From positions 27,040,166 to 27,104,165 of the forward strand of contig CM060083.1 of NCBI GenBank assembly GCA_030533445.1: DNA of 64,000 bases, given 5' to 3'. Under the pieces are notes generated by a model, which ran no database searches, had not been told where the DNA came from, and saw only the letters and a program-made list of their open reading frames with translations. Origin of the DNA: Cyprinodon diabolis (Eukaryota > Chordata > Actinopteri > Cyprinodontiformes > Cyprinodontidae). Each line of letters opens with the position of its first letter. Positions within the stretch are counted from its first letter, which is position 1. Of the stretch, positions 47,901 through 58,600 are shown piece by piece. A program made the translations under genes and the position numbers.

Positions 47901-50900
47901 GCCAGTCCAAAAAATTGGCAAAACTTTGACAGTGTCCCCAAGTGCAGTCGCAAATCCATCAAGCGCTACAAAGAAACTGGCTCATATAAGGACTGCCCCA
48001 GGAAAGGAAGACCAAGAGTCACCTCTGCTGCGGAAGATAAGTTAATCTGTAATCGCAGGTTAACAGCAGCTCAGATCAGAGACCAGGTCACTGCCACACA
48101 GAGTTCTAGCGGCAGACACATAACTAGAACAACTGTTAAGAGGAGAATCAGGCCTTCATGGTAAAAAAGCTGCTAGGAAACCACTGCTAAGGACAGGCAA
48201 CAAGCAGAAGAGACTCGCTTGGGCTAAAGAACTCAACGAATGGACATTAGAACAGTGGAAATCTGTGCTTTGGTCTGATGAGCCCAAATTTGAGATCTTT
48301 GGTTCCAACCATCGTGTCTTTGTGCGATGCATAAATGGTGAACGGATGGAATCTACATGCCTGGTTCCCACAGTGAAGCATGGAAGAGGAGGTGTGATGA
48401 TATGGCGGTGCTTTGCTGGTGACACTGTTGTGGATTTATTCAAAATTGAAGGCATGCTAAACCAGCCTGGCTACTACATCATCTTGCAGCGGCATGCTAT
48501 TCCATCCAGTTTGTGTTTAGTTGGACCATCATTTTTTTTTTCAACAGGACAACGACCCCAAACACACCTCCAGACTGTGTAAGGGCTATTTGACCAAGAA
48601 GGAGAGTGATAGGATGCGGCGATAGATGCCAGATGACCTGGCCTCCACAATCACCAGAACTGAACCCAATCAAGATGGTTTGGTGTAAACTGGACCGCAG
48701 AGTGAAAGATACGAGACGATAGACGTGTGGCGCAATAGAAAAAAAGAGGGTCGATAAAAGTTCGATAAAAAAGAAACGCAGTTTTCCTTCCTTCCCATTG
48801 TAGCCTAGCATGTAGGTTTATGCTAGTCACTGCTTCCTCCCAACCAATCACAATCGCGGACCCAGGCACGCCGTCACCAAGCGCCGCCCTCTCAAACCAC
48901 AACACAGAGCACATGAAGATGTCGCAGCAAGGAGAGGTGGAGGAAATTGTTCCAAAGAAGGGTTTTTGTAGTTCGGCAGTTTGGCAGTATTTCGGTCATG
49001 GCAAGTCGGACAAAAAACAAACCACAGTCATCTGTAAAATGTGTAGGGAACCAGTGAAAACCAAGTCTGATAACACAACCAACTTTTTTTTTTATCATCT
49101 CAGCCGCTCACACCCGCAGGAGTACGAGCTGTGTAGGCCCCGGCGCGGCTCTCCTCCGAGGAAACTTTGGGAATTTCGGGAAAATATATATATATTCCCA
49201 CGTAGTTCTAACAATTGAGAGAAAAATGCTGAGGGGCCAGAAACTTCAAAGTAATAACTCAGGTTAAAGCAGGAAACGGGGGCGGCGGCGGCGGGGCATT
49301 TATTTATTTGTTATATTTATTTTGGTTACTTTTCTGGTCACTTTAGTTTATTCTTTGTCAGTATTTAATAACATAACCCAGGTCTCTTAAGTTATTTTTC
49401 TTTAAAACAATTCTGTTATGGTTAAAAAAGTTGGTTAAATAAAGATTTAATTCAAAGTCTGTGTTCGTGTTTTTTATTAAAATTAAATCATTTAGCAATA
49501 TTATAAAAATTCCAGGCAGAGCTGCACATAAAATATGGTTTCAAATCTTTTCAATAATTATCAATATCGATCAATATGCATTTTTTTTTATCGATAAGCT
49601 TTTTTTCTATATCGCCCAGCCCTACCAACAAGTGCAAAGAAACTTCTTCAAAACTGTTGGAAGATCATTTCAGGTGACTACCTCCTGAAGCTCATCAAGA
49701 GAATGTAAAGCAGTAATCAAAGCAAAAGGTGGCTACTTTCAAGAACCTATTACGCATATTTTCAGTCGTTTCACTTTTTGATAAGTATATAATTACACAT
49801 GTGTTAATTCATAGTTTTGATGCCTTCAGTGTGAATCTTCAAATTTCATAGTCATGAAAATAAAGAAAACTCTTTGAATGTGGTGTGTCCAAACTTTTAT
49901 ATTAAAATAAATATCAACTTGAATATAGGAAATTGTCTGTGCAGCAGTCAATTAGAATTCATTCTCTTACATAGCATAAATATGCACAAACTTCATGTAA
50001 ACTGAGAACCTTATAGACCTCACTGCATCTAGCTGGGGGAAAATAGTCTTGAAAAAAGAGAGAAAAAACACAAATTTCCTTCTTAAGGTAGTCTTATATT
50101 GTTAAAAACTTCCACCTCGGCCTTGACAAAGAGAATAAATATAGTTTCACCGGCAAGTGACATGAGGAGAAGCATATCTAGCATATGTTAAAGAAGCTTT
50201 GTGAAAATAAAGAGAAAACTTTACTGCTGGCAGTGACAAAAGACTAGTTATCCAGATGTTACTTATCAGAAAAATTTCCACAACATATTATGCATATTAT
50301 TACATTTCTTTAGGTAACACAAAAATAACTTATCCTTACTCTCATCCAGAAGAACCAGATGCCCATGTTACGAATTCCAGCCATGGACGTCAGCACAAAG
50401 TACATGGTAATGACTGTGATTAGGATGTAGTCCAATGGAAAAACCTGTAAAATGATGGACAGAGTTCAGCTACACTGCACATATAGGTATATATGCAAAA
50501 AAAATGAACACCAGCCAAAGGAAGCTAATAGATGTTTACTATTCATAATATTTGTGTAACTGCAGATTTTGTTTATATTAGGTCCATCAAACAACAATTA
50601 CTAAGTTAAGCGACTAAATAGTCAGACTTAACCTACAACCTGACCGCTACATCTTTAATAACACACTGTTGTTGGGAAGAACTTAATATCTTAAACACCA
50701 CGGTCATACTAGGCACTTGTCTAAGACATTAAATCAATGCCACTATCTGCAACGCAATTCTTTATTGGCCTGAGCTGTCTGTCATTTTTTTCTCTAAAAC
50801 CTGCAGTAGAATACTAATTACAGTAGAGCATTTCTATTGCATGTTTTTGTCCAGCTTAGAAGCAAAAGTAGAGGATGGTGAATTGATTTTCCATCAATCA

Positions 50901-53900
50901 GACATTTCAGCAGACTAATATTAATTTTTCAGGACTTTGACATTTACACATTTTAATGTAACTAGTGTGTCTTCAAAAACTTCTGATAGAAAAGACTTTC
51001 AATAATAGAATTTCTACAACTTGTTTAGAAACCATATAATAAAGTGATATTTTTTTACAAGATTAGTTGAAAAAATGAACACAACACAAAATTCATAAAT
51101 GTATTTTTAAGAACACTTGATTTTCTACATGATTTTATTGAAAGTATCTTGTAAAAAAAAAGGGGAGCAGATTTTATTATGTTTAACTCTGTAAACAGAA
51201 AGAAAAGCTGACTCATATGATGATTGTACATAAATAACTCTGGAATAGATAAACCCACTTATTATTTTCTCAGTGCTTAATGTTCTTAGGTATGGAAAGG
51301 TGAGGATTTTTTTTTTTTAAGTCATGTTAATTCTAGAGCTTTGAATATATAGGCTCCAAGAAATCAGGTGATTCAAAAGAGCATAATATTTTTAGCTTGA
51401 CTACACATCATAAGTGACCGCCCAATTCAGAACTCAAAAATCCTTTTTTTTTTACTCATGAACAGACCATAGAAAGTTGGCCTGGATCACGTTGAAAAAA
51501 ATACTCTTCAATGTCCTTGTTGATACAGAGTGAATATAAGATATGAATTGTGTACAACAGGAAGGCTATACAGACATTTTCTCCCACACTGTTTACATTT
51601 GATCACTGCTGCACTTTAATATATAGAAATGTCATGAGAGCTGTACACAAGGACATTTTGTTTTGTACAGCTCAATAAATGTTGTCTAAGTTTAAGAATA
51701 TAAAAAAATCGGAATTTGTTTATTCTTTTAAATTTACAACCTTTAACTGTAATGAAAGATGTTGGATTTGGAAATTCTGACAGCCCTTTAAAATCTTAGA
51801 TGTCATGAAAAAATGTACATTCTGCAGATATACAGAGACTTTTTGTAAAGGTAGCCATCCGAATCATGCTTACTGTAAATATAGGATGCTAAACATTGAT
51901 TAAAATGTGAATTTCATGATTATTTTCCCTCGCTTTATATCCAACAGAGTGATATCCTCTGCTCCTCACATAGAAAAATAGGATAAGATACATTTAATGA
52001 TGTTTCCCACATCTTCTGATAATGAGATGATATTTTATTAATGAGCAGTTATCCTTTATCCTGAACAGTCATTTTGCCCAAGCTAATATCTGAGAGCTGA
52101 GGAACAGGGGATTCAATTTATATATACATCATTTAAAACATATTTGTCCTTTTTATATTAATAGTTAAAAGGTTAGGGTTGTCTGCGAGAATTTAATCAA
52201 CTACTTAGAATTCAAATCAGTTCAGTATCTATGCAGCTTTTTTTTTGTGCTATAATTTGACTTACCATTCAACAAGTATTAGTCTAACAATAGCGAATTA
52301 AATATTTTAAAGCCTTTATTATTCCAAAATTGAGATCACAGTAGTAGAAATAATGTAAAATGGCTTTAAGCCTATCATAACTGAAGACAATCAAATGTTT
52401 GACATGAGCGGTTAAAGATTACTTACAGGTTGTAAGGCCAGCAGAAGTTCATTGAGAGGATTGGTCAGGTTGGTGCCAAAGATTATGAAACCATAGCTGA
52501 TCCCAGCAGAGTGTAGAGCTTTATCCAAACTGAACACAAAACAAAAATAAGTGCATAATTTCATTTTGAAATTAAACAGAGAAAAAAACATCAGAAAAAA
52601 AATCAAGTCATTTTTTGTCATAAACCAATATCTATTTGGCAATGTAATTTAAATGTAAAGAATTATGCTTTCTTAAACTGTTACTTACTTTGAAATAAAT
52701 AGGGAAATAGTGAACAACAATGCGACCAGGATAAAGAAAACCCCCAGTATTATCTGCAAAGAGATGACAGTTAAAATGTATACAACATCATCACAGAATG
52801 TAAATGACTAATGCATAAACTCCTGCCAGGTCAAAAAGAGACCATATGGCATCTAGAGCCTCAGGTCAGCACTGGTGCCCAAAGCAACAGTGGGGAAATT
52901 TTGGCACAGCGATTTAAAAGGATTGGTCAGGTAGGCAGATTGTATCCACAGAGGCAAAGAGTGGATAAAAGCTGAATATCAAATGAATCGAACAATCTGA
53001 AATCCTTTAAGAGGGCTTTTAAAATGACAAACAAACAAAGATGGGTAAAGATAAATATATTTGGTTTACAAAGTTCAATGTGGTTACAAAAAAAAAATCA
53101 CACAAAATTCCTCAATAGACAAGACATTTATTAACCAATGGAGGCCTGGATTTGGAGTCACACACCAAATTCAAGTTGAAAAACACACTATAGGCTGATC
53201 TAAGTTTGATTTAAAGTCCTTTAAACAGGTCAAAATGAGGCACAACATTGTGTGTGGCCTCCACATGCCTGTATGACCTCCCTACAACGCCTGGGCATGC
53301 TTCTGATGAGGTGGTGGATGGTCTCCTGTGGGATCTCCTCCCAGACCTGGACTAAAGCATCCACCAACTCCTGGACAGTCTGTGGTGCAACATGATGTTG
53401 GTGAATGGATCGAGACATGATGTCCTAGATGTGCTAAATCGTATTAAGGTCTGGGGAACAACCAGTCTATAGCTTCAATGCCTTCATCTTGAAGGAACTG
53501 CTGACACACTCAAGCTACATGAGGTCTAACATTGTCCTGCATAAGAAGGAACCTAGGGCCAACCACACCAGCATATGGTCTCATAAGGGGTCTGAGGATC
53601 TCATCACGGTATCCAATGGCAGTCAATCTATATCTTGCGAGCACTTGGAGAGCTGTGTGGTCCTCAAAAGATATGTCACCCCAAGCTATCACTAAGCCAC
53701 TGCCAAACCAGTCATGGTGAAGGATGTTGCAGGCAGCAGATCGCTCTCAATGGTGTCTCCAGACTCTTTCACGTCTGTCCCATTTGCTCAGTGTGAACCT
53801 GCTTTCACCTGTGAAGAGCACAGGGCACCAATGGCAAATTTATCAATCCTGCTGTTCTCTAGGAAGTGCTAAGCTTCCTGTATTGTGTTGGGCTGTGAGC

Positions 53901-55577
53901 ATAACCCCAATCTGCGGAAGTCTGGCTCTCATACCATCCTCATGGAGTCGGTTTCTAACATTTGTGCAGACAAATGCACATCTGAAGCCTGCTGGAGGTC
54001 ATTTTGCAGGGCTTTGGCAGTGCTCCTCATGTTCCTCCTTACACAAAGACAGAGGTAGCAGTCCTGCTGCTGGGCTGTTACCCTCTTTCGGCCTCCTCCA
54101 CACCGCCTGTCTCCTGGTAGCGCCTCCGGCCTCTTGACACTACACTAACAGACCGAAAAAACCTTCTCGCCAAAACTCGTGTTGATGTGTCATCCTGGAT
54201 GAGCTGCACTACTTGAGCCACTTGTGTGGGTTGTATAGTCCATGCTTCATCAGGAATGATGGCACCTCGTCCCACAGCTGATTATAGTCTGGTTAGAACA
54301 TTGCTTCATGAGAGCCACCTGCCTTCAGTGTGGAACAACAAGTTCTGATGCTCCAATCCCAATTCATTGCAGAGTGGCTTTCAGTCTAGTGTTGAGCGGA
54401 CAACATTTAATGTAGTTGACTATTCTACTGCAACATCAAGAACAGCTTTAAGCTCTGGGTCAGGCGATTTATTCATAAGAGTTTCCCTGCAGATAACTAA
54501 GGTCATGCGAGGGGCCACTTAAAAATGCCTAAACTCCATGCAGAAAGACCTCGGGCCAGGAATCGAGCCCAGAACCTTCTTGCTGGCTCCCGTCCGCTCC
54601 CCTCTGAGTTCCTTGGAGATGGTAGAGAGCATGCGCGAGATGATTAAATTCAAAGCAGCAAAACATACGGAAATGATCCAGGGTTTCCGCGGATCATTTA
54701 AAATAATTACAATCCATTTTTTTTGGGGGGATTTTTTCATTAATTTCATAAATTTTTATGGGATTTCGGTGTAACAATCAACATATACCGAATCGAACCT
54801 AACCGAAAACCGTGACCACGAAACCGTGAATCGACCGAAGTGTGGATTTTGTGAACCGTTCCACCCCTAATATATATATACACTCACCGTCCACTTTATT
54901 AGGTACCGGGTGCCACTCCTTTCAGCTAAGAACAGGAAACTGAGGCTACAATTTGCACAAGCTCATCGAAATTGGACAATAGAAGATTGGAAAAACATTG
55001 CCTGGTCTGATGACATTCGGATGGTAGGGTTAGAATTTGGCGTCTACAACATGAAAGCATGGATCCATCCTGCCTTGTATCAACGGTTCAGGCTGGTGGT
55101 GGTGGTGTCATGGTGTGGGGAATATTTTCTTGGCACTCTTTGGGCCCCTTGGTACCAATTGAGCATCGTTGCAACGCCACAGCCTATCTGAGTATTGTTG
55201 CTGACCATGTCCATCCCTTTATGACCACAATGTACCCAACTTCTGATGGCTACTTTCAGCAGGATAATGCGCCATGTCATAAAGCTGGAATCATCTCAGA
55301 CTGGTTTCTTGAACATGACAATGAGTTCACTGTACTCAAATGGCCTCCACAGTCACCAAATCTCAATCCAATAGAGCATCTTTGGGATGTGGTGGAACGG
55401 AAGGTTTGCATCATGGATGTGCAGCCGACATATCTGCGGCAACTGTGTGATGCCATCATGTCAATATGGACCAAACTCCCTGATGAATGCTTCCAGCACC
55501 TTGTTGAATCTATGCCACAAAGAATTGGGGGTCCAACCCGTTACTAGCATGGGGTACCTAATAAAGTGGCCGGTGAG

Positions 55578-55652
<75 letters not shown>

Positions 55653-58600
55653 CATACCATACTCCATACTACAGTGTATATCACTTTTTATCAAACAAAA
55701 CAACCCTAAATGAATCGATGTGAAATAACAAGCACATATTCAAGGGCTTGTAGATTATCCTTGGCATCATTACATCACTGATCTAATGTAAAAATGTATT
55801 AAGTTTCTATGTAATGTTTTCTTTTAAGACCTTAAGTTTAACCTGTCATAATCTATTTACAGCTCCATAAAGGTCCCATCCTTAGAGCGAGTTAGAAAAA
55901 GTCGTTTGGTTATGACAGCGTTTTCTTTCAACTTATTTTGATGTAGATTTGGCTAACTGTCCTTGCAGTGGGTGGTAATCGCAGCTTAGCATCAGCTGTC
56001 ACTAAGATGGACTCATATTTGGCCTTGGAAGACAGTGCAAGGCTATGCAAGGTACCCAGGTGTCCAAAGGACAAATCAAACTCAAATCATTCACTCCCAC
56101 CAATGTGATTTTTATGACGGTGTAAGGCAGGGGCCAACTTCAGGTTTCACATTGAATTCTGACGTGCTCATTTACACTGTCTAACTATACTAAAAAACAT
56201 AAATGCCCATAAGCATAAATTGAACTTTAACTCTAAAATGTAACTCTAAAATATTAGAAATATTGACCAAAATATTAGACAGGTTCCTCGCCAGACATGG
56301 TGTTTGAAGCCCAAAAACAGAGAGGGTATATCCAGACAATCCCAACCTTTGCAGTAAAGTGTTAATTCCCACACTTTATCTTATAACTAAGACCATCGGT
56401 GACAGCAGAAAGGAAAGTTGTTGTTTTTTGTTTTTTTTTTCCAAATTCTAATACAATAACTTATTTTGGGAGGATTATTGTTCTTTTTTTGGCCAATAGA
56501 TGGTTAGCATTCAAAGTAAAGTAAATCTAGGCTGTGCTGCTGTATACTTTATCCAGAAACAATGCGCCCTCTTGCTACCATTCCTAAAAATCTGTACCCT
56601 TTTTTTTCTACCTTATAATTATATTGTCAAAGTTTGACATTTAATGTATGAACCGAGGCACTTGTAGTTTAAGATGTAAATGTTGTAATTAGCCAGCCAA
56701 CCTCCTAAAATGTCCAGCCCTGATAAGACTGGCAGCCTGCTCGCAAACATTAGAAAATAACCTTTCTTAGATTGGAAGATGGACAACAATGTGGAAAAAG
56801 CCTAATAAGTCTTTCCAGACTGACGGGTAGCAACAACCACATCTGTACAAACAGTTATGCTGTTTTTCTCTTGGCATTGTCTGGAAACTAGAGGTGGACC
56901 ATTAAGGCTTTTCCTGGTTGTTACAGATTTTTCTGATTTTCTTAGAGGTCTGACCTTTCAATTCTGTTTTGAAGGTGTTGTGGGAAAGAAGTTTAAGGGA
57001 CTTTCCTTTAGGTTACAACTCATAAATAACTGTATTGTCTTTAATAGAAGTAGTATCTCTAAATCCATTTGAAAAAGCAGAAATTGCATGACAACATGCG
57101 GATCGCAGCATATAATTGTAGTTTTAATCAGATATTTTTAAACTGAAATTTAAAAGTGCATAACTGGTGGCTAATATAGACTATAAATTGAAAGCATATT
57201 CCATTTTTAAGAAAATATAAAAGGTATCTGGTCTGCAGATGATCAATTAGATTCAGTTAATTGAAAACAAATTATAATTTGGAAGTTTATTTCTTATAAC
57301 ACAAAAGTATTAAACATTTTAATTCACAATGTTTCACTAGAGGATGGAGTTTGATCTTTTTTTTTTTCTTTTATCATCACAGCCCACACTGACAATTATG
57401 CGAGAGGCCTTTTAGGCTGGGAATGTCCAACATGTTCACTAACTCAACCCACCCCTGCTGTTACCATAAAAAAAAAACACAGCCTGTCCCTGGCAAACGG
57501 TGGTCCCATTGAAATCAAAATTGTTTTGCTTATCACTCTACACCAGTATCCTAGCATACAGTGAATTAATCTCCCAACTCATTACTGTGAAAATTTAAGT
57601 CTGGGGACTGTCATTAGCCTCAACCCCCCTTGGTTAAAGACAATGTGTCACAGAAACTGGTTTAAAATGTTGGTTCCAGCCTGGAACAAACTCAAATAGC
57701 AGGAAAACAAACAGCAGTGTTGAAAGTAGCATGAACTACAAGGACATGCTTGAATTTATCCTGCTGCTAACATGGGGATGGAAACCAAAATAGAATAAAC
57801 TATTCAATCTGCTCACTGCCTTGGAAGAGTCATCTAAGGTATATCAAGCATACATACTGAAGTTATTAAAGTTAATTGAATATGCATGCATGCTCATCTA
57901 CAGGGAAGAGCATGAAGGTAGCATGAAGTTAGATATGAATACCTGGATGTAGAGAATGTTGCAACGAATCATCAGACTGCAATTCAGCCTGCCAAACTAG
58001 TCTTTATAAATTAGCTTCAGACAACAGCAAAACATTAAGAAAGACAAAAATGATAGTGTTTAGTTTGTTCAGTGATGTCATATGTTACGTCTTTATGTAT
58101 AAAATTTGTTTGTAGGAAACGGTTAGCTGCTTTAATGATTATTATAAGAGATGACAGATTTTATTACTGTTGTAAAATAAAACAACAGTTAAAATCATAT
58201 AAATAGGTTTTTCTTTCTTTTTCTTTTAACACATAAAAGAAACTATTTAGATGCTTCTTTGTACAGTCAAGCAAAAGGTTATTTTAACCACTAATTATCA
58301 CCAATGGTTAAATCCAGTTAGTTTTAGACTTAATAACTGTGTGAGGTACAATGTTTTTTGGTTCATAATATGCAGAAGGGTAAAATAATACTAATTATTT
58401 CATACCGGCACCAATTGTAGCTGTGCAGCGGTCAATAATCAATAATGTAATCAACAAACATTATGTCTTTATAAGCAAAGCTTTTTGACAAGGGTCTTTT
58501 TTATAAATTCTCAGTTGAACATGTTAGAGTAACGACTTCCACAAACAGTTTGAGTTTATTTAATCCCTTGTTGACACAGACAATAGGACCAAAGTTAGCT

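Larger units (their letters stand above)
47690..49898 (+). pseudogene. Tc1-like transposon and transposase, split by a hAT insertion
   Basis: The transposase starts at 47833 ([19 protein letters not shown]) and loses frame near 47955. It resumes from about 48265 ([13 protein letters not shown]), shifts again in a T run near 48535, and reaches ELNPIKMVW, where the catalytic Glu is Lys. It is then interrupted at about 48715. The C-terminal coding remnant and the element end resume at 49626 and run to about 49898, with the TGTGTCCAAAC end motif. The left terminal repeat is not recognisable. It lies in the LMBRD1 intron between the exons at 46855 and 50444. Confidence 0.85.

Noticed and set aside
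55387..55713. Frames with Ile-Tyr repeats near 55.6 kb
   Set aside because: Translation of the TA microsatellite next to the Tc1 element.
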